A stretch of 64,000 nt of DNA from contig NZ_QEIG01000020.1 of the NCBI RefSeq assembly GCF_014324365.1, positions 62,001 through 126,000 on the forward strand, written 5' to 3'. The stretch's first letter is position 1. Every line of letters begins with the position of its first letter. This DNA is from Algoriphagus sp. AK58 (GTDB lineage Bacteria > Bacteroidota > Bacteroidia > Cytophagales > Cyclobacteriaceae). Of the stretch, positions 53,834-62,800 are shown in pieces. The translations under genes and the position numbers were made by a program. The notes under the pieces are model-generated. The model saw nothing but the letters and a program-made list of their open reading frames with translations, searched no databases and was not told the DNA's origin.

Positions 53834-56260
53834 CTACTCACTCTTGATACTCTTCACCGGATTGGCCCAAGCAGCTTTGATGGTCTGGGAAGTGACTGTA
53901 AGTGCCGCGATCAGGCCTGCCAAAATTCCTGCAACCAGAAATACAGTCCAATTGATGCCAATATGATAGGCAAAGTCATCCAGCCACGAATTCAGTCCAA
54001 ACCAGGAAATCGGCACTGCCAAGATAAACCCGATTCCCACCAGCTTCATAAAGTCTTTGCCGAGCAATACCAAAATATTTCCTGTCTCTGCCCCCATGAC
54101 TTTGCGTATTCCGATTTCCCGGGTGCGCTGCTCGGTAGCAAACGTCACCAATCCCAACAATCCCAAAATCGAAATCAAAACTGCAAGACCTGAGAAAAAA
54201 GTAAAAATGGTCTTCAACCTGTTTTCAGCCTCATATTGTCGGTTAAATCCTTCATCCACAAACAGGGGTTCAAATGGAAAATCGGGTCGGAGTTGAGCCC
54301 ATTCGTCTTTCAAATAAGCCATTACCTCCTCCCGTTGAGCCGCATCGATTTTGATACTGAGCAGGTTGTTTCGGTTTTGAGAAATCATAAATACAATCGG
54401 CACAATAGGCTGGTGCAAGCTCTCAAAGTGGAAATCCTTCATTACTCCGGTGACAAAGCCTCTCCTTACTCCGTATTGAAACTGCTTCCCGATTGCTTCT
54501 TCGGCACTGCTCCAGCCCACTGCACGGATAGCAGTTTCGTTGAGGACAAAAGCCTGGGTGGAATCGCTGGCCTGAAGGAAATCAAAGGTTCGCCCCGCCA
54601 CCACAGGTATTCCGTAGGTCTCCAAAAAGTTGTGTCCCACATGAATATCCGCAATCCGTACATCGATCTGAGTCAGTTCTCCATTGACTTCAGCGGTTGT
54701 TCCCTGAGAGTCTAGTAATCTTCCTGAAGGAACTCTGCTGGACATGGATACCGCACGTATGCCGGGATGGTTTTCCAGACGATCTTTGATGATCAGGTAA
54801 TTTTCATTGATTTGGGGACTGTTGGGCAAGACCACAATATCTTCCTGTTGAAAGCCCAAATCCTTGTTTTGCATAAAATTGAGCTGATTGATCACCACCA
54901 AAACCGCCACGATAAGTACCACCGAAATGGCGAATTGTCCGACCACCAATACAGACCGGAACCGCTCATGGCCTTTACCGGCTTTGAAGGTTCCCTTCAA
55001 GACCCTGGCAGGCATAAATCCGGATAAAAACAGCGCGGGGTAGCTTCCTGAAATAAGGCCCACAAACACCATAATCCCTCCAATTCCCAGCAAATACTCG
55101 GGATGAGTAATCAGGTTGAAACGGAGTGGTTTTTCGACAAAATCCGAAAACTGAGGCAAAAACAACCAAACCAGCATCACAGCCAAAACCATGGAAAGGA
55201 AAGTCATCACCAAAGACTCTCCCATAAACTGGCGGATCAAAATGGAGCGGTCGGCTCCCATTACTTTGCGAAGCCCCACTTCCATAGATCGTAAAGAGGA
55301 TCGGGCGGTGGAGAGATTCATGAAGTTGATACAGGCAATCAGCAGGATAAAAAATGCCACCGCGAGGTAAATGTACACGTAGTCAATATTACCGTTGGGT
55401 TCGATTTCGGAAGCAAGATTGGAATGTAGGTGAATATCCGCGATGGGCCAAAGGAAAAGTTTGGTACCCTGAGAGGCTGGGATTCCTGCCTGATTGGCCT
55501 CCATGTGCCGGTCAATCAAACCGGGGAGTTGATTCTCAAAATCCTGATACTTGACTCCCTCTTTCAGCTTGATAAACGTCGAAAAATTATTAGATCCGTA
55601 GTTGGACATAAAGCCTTCCAATCCCCCATAAAACTGAACCACCGGAATCATCGAGGCCACAAAATCCACATGAAAGTGCGAGTTTTCAGGCAGATCCTTC
55701 ATCACCCCTCTTACCTGAAGGGGATAATCTCCTCCCGGGAGAACCGCAACCAGCTCTTTTCCGATGGGAGACTCATTCCCAAAATAACGCTTGGCTGTGG
55801 ATTCGGTCAGTATAATTCCTTCCGCTTCGTTGAGAGCTTCCTTGCCCTGACCTTCCACAATTTCCCAGGAAAACAGATCAAACGCCTCCGGGTCGGCAAA
55901 GAAAAACCGGTCCTCTTCGAAAGCCTCCGTGCCGGATTTGATTAAGGGATTAAAGTTGAATATCCGAGCAGAAACCTCCACGTCCTCGGGAAAATCCGAT
56001 TGGATCAAAGGACCAAAGGGTGGTGCAGTATGGCCCAAGTGGAGACTGATTTCCCCGTCGGGATTAAACCATGCTCTGCTGACTCTGAAAATCCGGTCCC
56101 CATCTGGATAATGTCGATCATAGCTCAGTTCAAACTGCACATACAGTAAAATTACCATACTCACTGCCATTCCAAGGGCCAGTCCTATCAGGTTGATCAA
56201 GACATACATCGGATGTTTTTTGGCATTCCGAAAGACGATTTTGAAATAGTTTTTGAACAT
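53834..56260 (-). CDS. MacB/FtsX-type ABC permease 3
   Basis: An 808-residue permease starting at 56260. Contact motifs are SMEVGLRKVMGAD and REIGIRKVMGAET. The N-terminal FKIVFRNAKKHPMYVLINLIG helix is followed by a periplasmic MacB core domain beginning near residue 50 and a first three-helix bundle, then a second periplasmic domain and bundle. It ends 14 bp before the FG-GAP stop on the other strand, and starts 85 bp after the DUF2807 gene stop. Confidence 0.9.
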   Translation of the reverse strand: MFKNYFKIVFRNAKKHPMYVLINLIGLALGMAVSMVILLYVQFELSYDRHYPDGDRIFRVSRAWFNPDGEISLHLGHTAPPFGPLIQSDFPEDVEVSARIFNFNPLIKSGTEAFEEDRFFFADPEAFDLFSWEIVEGQGKEALNEAEGIILTESTAKRYFGNESPIGKELVAVLPGGDYPLQVRGVMKDLPENSHFHVDFVASMIPVVQFYGGLEGFMSNYGSNNFSTFIKLKEGVKYQDFENQLPGLIDRHMEANQAGIPASQGTKLFLWPIADIHLHSNLASEIEPNGNIDYVYIYLAVAFFILLIACINFMNLSTARSSLRSMEVGLRKVMGADRSILIRQFMGESLVMTFLSMVLAVMLVWLFLPQFSDFVEKPLRFNLITHPEYLLGIGGIMVFVGLISGSYPALFLSGFMPARVLKGTFKAGKGHERFRSVLVVGQFAISVVLIVAVLVVINQLNFMQNKDLGFQQEDIVVLPNSPQINENYLIIKDRLENHPGIRAVSMSSRVPSGRLLDSQGTTAEVNGELTQIDVRIADIHVGHNFLETYGIPVVAGRTFDFLQASDSTQAFVLNETAIRAVGWSSAEEAIGKQFQYGVRRGFVTGVMKDFHFESLHQPIVPIVFMISQNRNNLLSIKIDAAQREEVMAYLKDEWAQLRPDFPFEPLFVDEGFNRQYEAENRLKTIFTFFSGLAVLISILGLLGLVTFATEQRTREIGIRKVMGAETGNILVLLGKDFMKLVGIGFILAVPISWFGLNSWLDDFAYHIGINWTVFLVAGILAGLIAALTVTSQTIKAAWANPVKSIKSE

Positions 56261-56288
56261 GGTCAGGAGATTAGGTCAAACTGGAATA

Positions 56289-56315
56289 GTGCCGATCAAA
56301 AACCCAGACCGGCAC
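56289..56315 (-). other. Small GTGCCG/CGGCAC hairpin between DUF2807 and permease 3
   Basis: Six-bp arms (56289-56294 and 56310-56315) enclose 15 nt. No U-tract follows, so it is not an obvious terminator; it could stabilise a processed end. Confidence 0.3.
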
Positions 56316-56345
56316 CGAACATAGATAGGGATGGGTAGTATGCCT

Positions 56346-57038
56346 TTATTGCTTGATCACCCGAGAGGATCCGCTGCTGGCAATACTTTGATTTTCTGGA
56401 TTGCCTTTATAGTAAACATTTCCAGAGCCTGAAGAACCTACCGTCAGGCTTTTTTCCGCAGTTACCGAAGTTTGGCCAGAGCCTGATTTTCCGATTTTTA
56501 CTGTTTGAGCGATCAGATTGATCCCTTCAAAATTTCCTGAACCTGATTGCCCGATATGGAGATCTTCTACCTCACCACCGGCGATCCGTATTTCACCCGA
56601 GCCACTCATTCCTACATCGAGTCGGTAGGCATTGATTTTCCGGGTTTCAATTACCCCCGAACCAGATGATCCTAAAGCAAACTGCTCTGAACCAAAATCG
56701 GATAAAAGCTTAACATTGCCGGAACCAGAAACACCCACTGACTCCAATTCCCTCACGGTGATATGAACGCTCAAATCCACATTTCGATAGGTACCTTTTT
56801 CAAGTTTGATTTTGAGCGTTCTGCCATCTACTTCAGTAATGACTTTGCTTAAGTCAAAGGAATTGGATTCCAATCGGACTTCATCTTTTGAACCTTTGGT
56901 GATGGTCACATCCCAACTGCCCCCGGTTTCCACTTTGGTAAATGAACCGGGGGTTCGGGTTTCGGATTTTTGGGCATTGGCGGTGAAAACCACGGCCATA
57001 AAGAGGATCAGAGAGAATACTACTGAGGAAAGTTTCAT
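56346..57038 (-). CDS. DUF2807 (GIN-domain) exported protein with seven SGSG repeats
   Basis: A 230-residue exported protein (signal MKLSSVVFSLILFMAVVFTANAQ). The body is a right-handed beta-helix of the DUF2807 type. A turn of the form hydrophobic-x-SGSG recurs seven times: VGVSGSGN, LGSSGSGV, VGMSGSGE, IGQSGSGN, IGKSGSGQ, VGSSGSGN, IASSGSSR. Such proteins are surface or periplasmic, of unknown role. It is inside the permease operon, between permeases 4 and 3, and thus might be a cargo or accessory protein. Confidence 0.88.
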   Translation of the reverse strand: MKLSSVVFSLILFMAVVFTANAQKSETRTPGSFTKVETGGSWDVTITKGSKDEVRLESNSFDLSKVITEVDGRTLKIKLEKGTYRNVDLSVHITVRELESVGVSGSGNVKLLSDFGSEQFALGSSGSGVIETRKINAYRLDVGMSGSGEIRIAGGEVEDLHIGQSGSGNFEGINLIAQTVKIGKSGSGQTSVTAEKSLTVGSSGSGNVYYKGNPENQSIASSGSSRVIKQ

Positions 57039-57130
57039 AGTCAGTTTAGTTTAGGATAGAATTAGATTTTCATTTTTTATGCCAAGGAAAAACCTTCTAA
57101 AAAGCTTTTTTTCAAAGGTTTATAAGTTAA

Positions 57131-57170
57131 GATTGTCCGTTGGAGAGAATAATTGACCGCCAACGGACGA
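57131..57170. repeat. Inverted GTCCGTTGG/CCAACGGAC element
   Basis: GTCCGTTGG (57135-57143) and its exact inverse CCAACGGAC (57160-57168) are separated by 16 nt, followed by GAAAG. The 9-bp hairpin lies between permease 4 and the DUF2807 gene. It shares the GTCCG and GGACGAA words with the elements at 44884, 52499 and 59766. Confidence 0.6.
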
Positions 57171-57188
57171 AAGTGGATCGGATTGATT

Positions 57189-59609
57189 TCACTCATTCTT
57201 TAGATAGTCCACCGGGTTGGACGCGGCTGTTTTAAAGCTTTGATAGCTCACGGTCAACCAGGCAATCACGATAGAAATCAGTCCTGAAATCCCCACCAAA
57301 ACCGGATCGATTGTGGTGCGAAAAGCAAAGTTTTGCAGCCAGTATTTTTCCATCAGGAAGTAGCTCAAAGGGCCGGCAATCAAAAAAGCAATAACCACCA
57401 ATACAATGAAATCCTTACTCAGAATGGTCACCAAATGACTCATTGATGCCCCAAGCGCCTTTCGGATGCTGATTTCTTTGGATCGTTGTTCGGTCGTATA
57501 GGCCGCCAGTCCAAAAAGACCCAGGCAGGCGATACTGATGGCCAAAATGGTGAAGACAAGAATGATTTTACCCATTTTCTCCTCAGACTGGAACAACCGT
57601 GCAAAATTGGAGTCCACAAAAGTGTATTCAAAGGCCGCTCCATCGGCATGTTTTTTCCAAAGTTGTTCCAGTTGGGCTATTTTTTCTTGGGGATTTCCAG
57701 GACTGATTCGGATCGCCATCTCATTGTTTGGCGTGGGGCCCAAAGTCATGATTAAGGGCTTCACGGTAGCTCTAAGGCTTTCGAAATTGAAATCTCGGAT
57801 AACTCCGATCACGGTGCGTTCCACCGGCTCTGAGTTCACATTCCAAAAACCACTTACTTTTTGACTTCCATCCAATGTAGTCCAGCCCATTTGTCTGAAA
57901 GCCGTCTCATTCAATATTACAGTTCCTGTATCGCTGGGAAACTCCCTAGAGAAAAACCTTCCCTGAACCAGCTCATAACCCAAAGCCTGCTGCTGATCAT
58001 GATCCACAAAGTTGAGATTACAGAGGAAATCCTGTTGGGTGTCGGTGGTTCGAAACACGGAGGACCAGTCAATATTGGGAGGTAGGGTATTGGCGAAACT
58101 TGCGGCCACAAAGCCAGATTGGCTCAACAACTCCTGCTTAAAGGCCTCGGCATTATTACCCAAAGCCCTAGTGTGAAGCAGATCGATCACATTTTCTTTT
58201 TGGAATCCGAGATTTTTCTCCTGCATAAATTGCAGCTGTTTATACACCACCATACTGCTGATGATAAGGCAAATGGATATCAAAAATTGAAACACGACCA
58301 AGCCATTTCGGAAATTGGAACGTTTGACCCCACTTCTGATTTTTCCTTTCAAAACCGTCACCGGTGAAAAAGAAGTCAGGTAGAAAGCCGGATAAGAACC
58401 CGCCATTAAACCCACCAACACCAGAAAACCTAAGATGCCTGCCAAAATCACAGGATCTGTAAATATCCCCAAGCCGAGAGTTTTTCCTGAAAGTTGATTA
58501 AAGGGATACAAAGACAATAGAATAAAAACCAGAGCCACTACCCCGGAAATCAAGCAATACAAAAATGATTCAGACAGAAACTGAAAAACAAGACGGCTTT
58601 TTTCAGCTCCAACTGCTTTTCTTACCCCTACTTCCTTGGCCCGGTTGGAGGCACGAGCTGTTGCCAAATTCATGAAATTGATACAGGCAATCAGAATAAT
58701 GAAAAGTGCTACCGCTCCAAAAATATAGAGGTATTGGATGCTCCCTCCCGGCTTGATCTCCTCAGAGGTGTCAGATTTTAAGTGAATATCCAAAAGCGGA
58801 AAGACAACATAACCGAATCGGTTGCCCTGCTCCTGAAAAGCCTCTAAGGAAATGCCCAAAAATTGCTGAATCTCCGGTCCAAAATACTTGACAATAAACG
58901 CATCCAATCCTGATTTTACCTTACCTGGGTCAGCTCCGGGATGAATTCTGTAATAAGTAAACAAGTTGTTCGAAGACCATTGCGGGTCTTTCATATAATT
59001 CCAGCTTTCCCCTGACAAAATCATATCGAAATCCATGTGAGAGTTGTGTGGAGGGTCTGTTACCACTCCGGTAACTTCCGTGGCTGTTTTTTCCGAGCCT
59101 CTGAAAAGTACTTTTCCAATGGCTTCCTCCTCTCCAAAATATCTTTTCGCAGTAGATTCTGTCAAAATCACCCGATTTGGACCAACTAAGGCGCTTTTCG
59201 GATCACCTTGTACTAATTCAAATCCGAAAAAATCGAAAAAATTAGGGTCAGTCACCAACGTAATCGGCTCGGTGAACGACTTCTCTTCATAACGCACCGG
59301 CATGGTACGGAACAATCCCAATCGGATGGCATCCGCCACCTCCGGAATTTCATCTTTGATCGCCTGTGCCATTGGGGCAGGAGAATAGGGCATGTTAAAC
59401 TCATTTCCGTTCATGCTTCCTTGCATTCCCACGCGATAGATGAGTTCGGCATTGGGGTGAAATTTATCGTAGCTAAGCTCATCTACGATGTAAATCAAAA
59501 TCAGAATGGAAGCTGCCATCCCCAAGCTTAAGCCCAGGATATTGATCCCCGAATACACTTTGCTTTTCAGGAGGTTACGATAGGCGATTTTCAGATAGTT
59601 TTTCCACAT
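57189..59609 (-). CDS. MacB/FtsX-type ABC permease 4
   Basis: An 806-residue permease from the ATG at 59609 (MWKNYLKIAYRNLLKSK). Contact motifs are RAKEVGVRKAVGAE and SKEISIRKALGAS. The N-terminal helix is ILGLSLGMAASILILIYI (about 23-45), and the two periplasmic domains flank the usual three-helix bundles. The next gene downstream is DUF2807; the upstream gap holds a strong terminator and a repeat. Confidence 0.9.
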   Translation of the reverse strand: MWKNYLKIAYRNLLKSKVYSGINILGLSLGMAASILILIYIVDELSYDKFHPNAELIYRVGMQGSMNGNEFNMPYSPAPMAQAIKDEIPEVADAIRLGLFRTMPVRYEEKSFTEPITLVTDPNFFDFFGFELVQGDPKSALVGPNRVILTESTAKRYFGEEEAIGKVLFRGSEKTATEVTGVVTDPPHNSHMDFDMILSGESWNYMKDPQWSSNNLFTYYRIHPGADPGKVKSGLDAFIVKYFGPEIQQFLGISLEAFQEQGNRFGYVVFPLLDIHLKSDTSEEIKPGGSIQYLYIFGAVALFIILIACINFMNLATARASNRAKEVGVRKAVGAEKSRLVFQFLSESFLYCLISGVVALVFILLSLYPFNQLSGKTLGLGIFTDPVILAGILGFLVLVGLMAGSYPAFYLTSFSPVTVLKGKIRSGVKRSNFRNGLVVFQFLISICLIISSMVVYKQLQFMQEKNLGFQKENVIDLLHTRALGNNAEAFKQELLSQSGFVAASFANTLPPNIDWSSVFRTTDTQQDFLCNLNFVDHDQQQALGYELVQGRFFSREFPSDTGTVILNETAFRQMGWTTLDGSQKVSGFWNVNSEPVERTVIGVIRDFNFESLRATVKPLIMTLGPTPNNEMAIRISPGNPQEKIAQLEQLWKKHADGAAFEYTFVDSNFARLFQSEEKMGKIILVFTILAISIACLGLFGLAAYTTEQRSKEISIRKALGASMSHLVTILSKDFIVLVVIAFLIAGPLSYFLMEKYWLQNFAFRTTIDPVLVGISGLISIVIAWLTVSYQSFKTAASNPVDYLKNE

Positions 59610-59711
59610 GGCAGGCGGCATTTAAGTTGGTTTAGTAATTGGAAAAATGGAGTTGGTTTAGTTTTCAATGAAGTAGATGCGGCTTTCATTCAATTAGTTG
59701 CAAATAGTGTA

Positions 59712-59750
59712 ACAAAAAATAAAAATGCCCTTTGGAGCTCCAAAGGGCAT
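59712..59750 (-). terminator. Perfect palindromic terminator before permease 4
   Basis: ATGCCCTTTGGAG and its inverse CTCCAAAGGGCAT form a 13-bp palindrome. On the minus strand it is followed by a U-rich stretch at 59724-59712, so it terminates the permease 5 message before permease 4. Confidence 0.88.
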
Positions 59751-59765
59751 TATTTCTAGAAAAAT

Positions 59766-59808
59766 ATGTTCGCCACTTGTACGTTTTGGTCGTTGACGGA
59801 CAATTTTT
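59766..59808. repeat. GTTCG...CGGAC element in the gap after permease 5
   Basis: TGTTCGCCACTTGTACG and TTGACGGACAATTTTT hold the same words as the other three members of this dispersed family, but the arms are less complementary here. No gene is present. Confidence 0.45.
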
Positions 59809-59822
59809 TGAAAAATAAACTT

Positions 59823-62192
59823 CTATTCCGTCTTGATCGCTTGTACCGGATTGCTTCGTACCGCTTTGATGGATTGGAGGGTGACAGTGATCAAGGCAAT
59901 CCCAAGGATTAATACGGCCGCCAATGGAATAAACCACCATTCAAAATCAATCCGATAAGCGTATCCTTCCAGCCAATCACTCATAAACCAATAGGCCAAG
60001 CCCGACCCGATCAAAATGGACACCATCACTACGAGGATAAACTCGCGATTGATTACCTGAAGAATATTGAATGTTGATGCTCCCAGTACCTTTCGGATGC
60101 CGATTTCCTTGGTTTTTTGCTCTGCCACATGTGCAGAAAGTCCTAATAAACCCAGACAGGAAATCAAAATCGTCAAGATGCTGAAATACTGAGCCAAATC
60201 CCTCAACCTCACATCATCCTGATACAAACGGGCGTAATTGTCATCCATAAATTGGTAAGTGAATGGAAAAACAGGATTAAGTTCCTCTGCCACTCGTTGA
60301 ATGGAGGCCAGTGTTTCCTGCATTTCTCCCGCCTTCACACGGATAAACGCATTACCCGCAAAAGTCGGATCCAGAATGATAAAGGCTGGCTCCATGATTT
60401 GGTGAAAACTTTGGAAATGGAAATCTTCCACTACCCCAGTCACCTGCCGGGTCGCTCCATTGATGGTGACAGTCCGGACATCGGGATTGGTTTGAGTGAT
60501 GATCTCAAATGCCCGGCGGTTCAAAATTACCGACTGAGTAGAATCTGCTCCTTTATTCCTTGAAAAATCCTCTCCATCGATCAGCTTCATCCCCATCGTA
60601 GGGAGAAAGTCATAATCCACTAAAATCCGTTCAAAAAGTGCATTAAACTCCGGATCTTTTCCTTCCCAATTCACATCGCCGGTATTGGAATTCCTTCCCA
60701 GCAAGGTATGGGTGGTTCGGGTGACCGATTCGATGTTGGGATTATTTTCCAATTGGGTTTTGAAAATCTCATATTTTCCAAAAAGCTCTCCTTCCAGAGG
60801 CACCATGACCAATTGATCTTTTTCGTACCCGATATTTTGTTTCAGCGCATAGTTGATCTGCTGAAATACCACCACGGTGGAAACGATCAATGCAGTGGCC
60901 AAAACAAACTGGAATAGCACCAAGCCTTTTCGGGCCAAGACGACCCTTTTGCTGCCTTGAATGTGATTTTTGAAAACCGACACCACCTTGGTAGCCGAAA
61001 GGTAAAACGCCGGATAACTGCCCGAAACCAAACCGGTAAACAAAATCACAGCCCCCAACTGTAACCAAAACCAACCATCACCCAAAGGCAAGCTCATTTC
61101 TTTTCCGGTTAGCGTATTGAATACCGGCAAAGTTAACTGAACTAATAGCAAGGCTAAAAAGCCAGAGAAAACCGTAATTAATACCGATTCGCTAAGAAAT
61201 TGGTAAACTAGCGAGGACTTATCTGCCCCAGAAACTTTACGAACCCCCACTTCTTTTGCCCGTTTTTGGGATTTGGCGGTGGAGAGGTTCATAAAGTTGA
61301 TGCAGGCAATTAGCAAAATGAAAAAGCCGATCATGGCAAAAAGCTTGACGGTTTTGATTTTTCCTTCCTGCAACTTGCCGTCTTTCCAGGAACCATGGAG
61401 ATACAATTCACTTTGCGGGTAGGCAAAGAGCTTAACATTGCTGTTTTCATTTCGCTCGAGAATAAAATCCTTGATCGATTCGGAAAACTTTTCCCCATCA
61501 GTTCCTGCCCTCAATTTCACAATGGTACTCGGTCCGTTGTTCCCCCAGTATTTCAACCATTGATTGTAAGGCTTGTCAAACATCACCTGGTAAGGCAATA
61601 TGAACTCAAAAGCTGAGTTTACCTTTGTCCCCAAGCTTTTTAAGACTCCTTGAACCACGTAGAGTTCTTCTCCTTCATTGCTTACAAGCTGAACTGACTC
61701 CCCAACGGCATCGGTGGTTCCGAAGAGCTTCACGGCCGCCTCCTCCGTCAGTACAATGTGGGACTTGTCTGAAAGGGCTAGCTCCTTATTTCCATGGAGG
61801 AAAGGATATTGCATGATGTGTAGATAATCCGCACCGGCAAAGAACCCATTCAACTTCACCCTCTTTTCCCCATTGACAAAGAGGTGCTCCTCATTCCAGG
61901 AGAAGGTGGCCGCTTTTTCAACTTCAGAAAGGCTTTCTTTCATCGTTTCAGCCAAAATTCCAGGAGTTGAGGTTGTAGTAAATATTTGGGCACCGTAGGA
62001 TTGATGCTCCATGACCCGATAGACCTGATCTGACTCGGCGAGGCCCCTTCCGACTTCAAATTCACTTTTGATCCAAAGACCAATCAAAATAGCTGCCCAG
62101 AGTCCAAGAGAAAGTCCCAGGGTATTGATCAAAAAAGTGAGTTTGTGTTTGGCAAAGCCGCGAAGGGCGATTTTTAGATAGTTGGTTAGCAT
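59823..62192 (-). CDS. MacB/FtsX-type ABC permease 5
   Basis: A 789-residue permease starting at 62192. Contact motifs are RAKEVGVRKVSGAD and TKEIGIRKVLGAS. The periplasmic MacB core domain begins about residue 45. It is the first permease after the ATPase in transcription order, so it is the most likely partner of that ATPase. Its leader is a tandem repeat array, described separately. Confidence 0.9.
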   Translation of the reverse strand: MLTNYLKIALRGFAKHKLTFLINTLGLSLGLWAAILIGLWIKSEFEVGRGLAESDQVYRVMEHQSYGAQIFTTTSTPGILAETMKESLSEVEKAATFSWNEEHLFVNGEKRVKLNGFFAGADYLHIMQYPFLHGNKELALSDKSHIVLTEEAAVKLFGTTDAVGESVQLVSNEGEELYVVQGVLKSLGTKVNSAFEFILPYQVMFDKPYNQWLKYWGNNGPSTIVKLRAGTDGEKFSESIKDFILERNENSNVKLFAYPQSELYLHGSWKDGKLQEGKIKTVKLFAMIGFFILLIACINFMNLSTAKSQKRAKEVGVRKVSGADKSSLVYQFLSESVLITVFSGFLALLLVQLTLPVFNTLTGKEMSLPLGDGWFWLQLGAVILFTGLVSGSYPAFYLSATKVVSVFKNHIQGSKRVVLARKGLVLFQFVLATALIVSTVVVFQQINYALKQNIGYEKDQLVMVPLEGELFGKYEIFKTQLENNPNIESVTRTTHTLLGRNSNTGDVNWEGKDPEFNALFERILVDYDFLPTMGMKLIDGEDFSRNKGADSTQSVILNRRAFEIITQTNPDVRTVTINGATRQVTGVVEDFHFQSFHQIMEPAFIILDPTFAGNAFIRVKAGEMQETLASIQRVAEELNPVFPFTYQFMDDNYARLYQDDVRLRDLAQYFSILTILISCLGLLGLSAHVAEQKTKEIGIRKVLGASTFNILQVINREFILVVMVSILIGSGLAYWFMSDWLEGYAYRIDFEWWFIPLAAVLILGIALITVTLQSIKAVRSNPVQAIKTE

Positions 62193-62196
62193 GAGA

Positions 62197-62270
62197 AGTT
62201 GGGAAGTTTGGGGGTATGGGAGTTGGAAAGTTTGGGGGTATGGGAGTTGGAAAGTTTGGAGGTTGGGAAG
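62197..62270. repeat. Three 24-bp tandem units in the permease 5 leader
   Basis: The 24-bp unit has the words AGTTGG, AAGTTT and GGGGTATGGG. Copy 1 (62197-62220) and copy 2 (62221-62244) differ at one base; copy 3 (62245-62268) is degenerate. The array starts 5 nt from the permease 5 ATG. In the transcript it is CT-rich. Confidence 0.75.
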
Positions 62271-62364
62271 TATGTTGAATAGAATTTGGGAGAGATGTTT
62301 TAAAATACTTCTATTTTCAATAATTTGATTTTCATCCAGTTAGCATCATTTAATCTAGCCAATC

Positions 62365-62766
62365 ATGGAAACTTTCAAATTTGAAAAACTAAGAATCTGG
62401 CACACAGCGATGGATTTTGGGGAGTTGATTTTTGATGCCTCAGGCCAATTTCCGATCGACGAGAAATACAATTTGATCTCACAAATTCGTAGAGCAGCTG
62501 ATTCCATAGCTCTAAATATCGCCGAAGGTTCCACTGGCCAATCGAACAAGGAATTCCGAAAATTCATCGGTTATTCGTTACGATCATTGGCTGAGGTGGT
62601 CACCTGTTTGCACAAGGCAAGAAGAAGGAAGTATCTATCTGAAGCTGATTTTTCCAACTTTTATACTCAAGCCTATGCTTTGATGAACAGTATGGGAGCT
62701 TTTCGAGCTACTTTGAAAACCAAAAAGCCAACTGATCGCGGAAGTGCAAACTCAGGAGGAAAATGA
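62365..62766 (+). CDS. Four-helix-bundle (S23/IVP-family) protein, copy 1
   Basis: A 133-residue protein of the four-helix-bundle family also found as ORFs in 23S rRNA intervening sequences. Signatures include FEKLRIWHTAMDFGE, the QIRRAADSIALNIAEG motif near 42-58, and the conserved SLRSLAEVVTCLHKARR near 71-88. These proteins make pentamers and the Avd relatives accompany diversity-generating retroelements; no reverse transcriptase is seen here. It stands alone, convergent with the ATPase gene, and lies opposite to its paralog at 63633. Purine words lie on its left, CT words on its right. Confidence 0.88.
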   Translation: METFKFEKLRIWHTAMDFGELIFDASGQFPIDEKYNLISQIRRAADSIALNIAEGSTGQSNKEFRKFIGYSLRSLAEVVTCLHKARRRKYLSEADFSNFYTQAYALMNSMGAFRATLKTKKPTDRGSANSGGK

Positions 62767-62800
62767 CCTCCTGACTTCCTTACTCCCATTCTTCCCTGCA

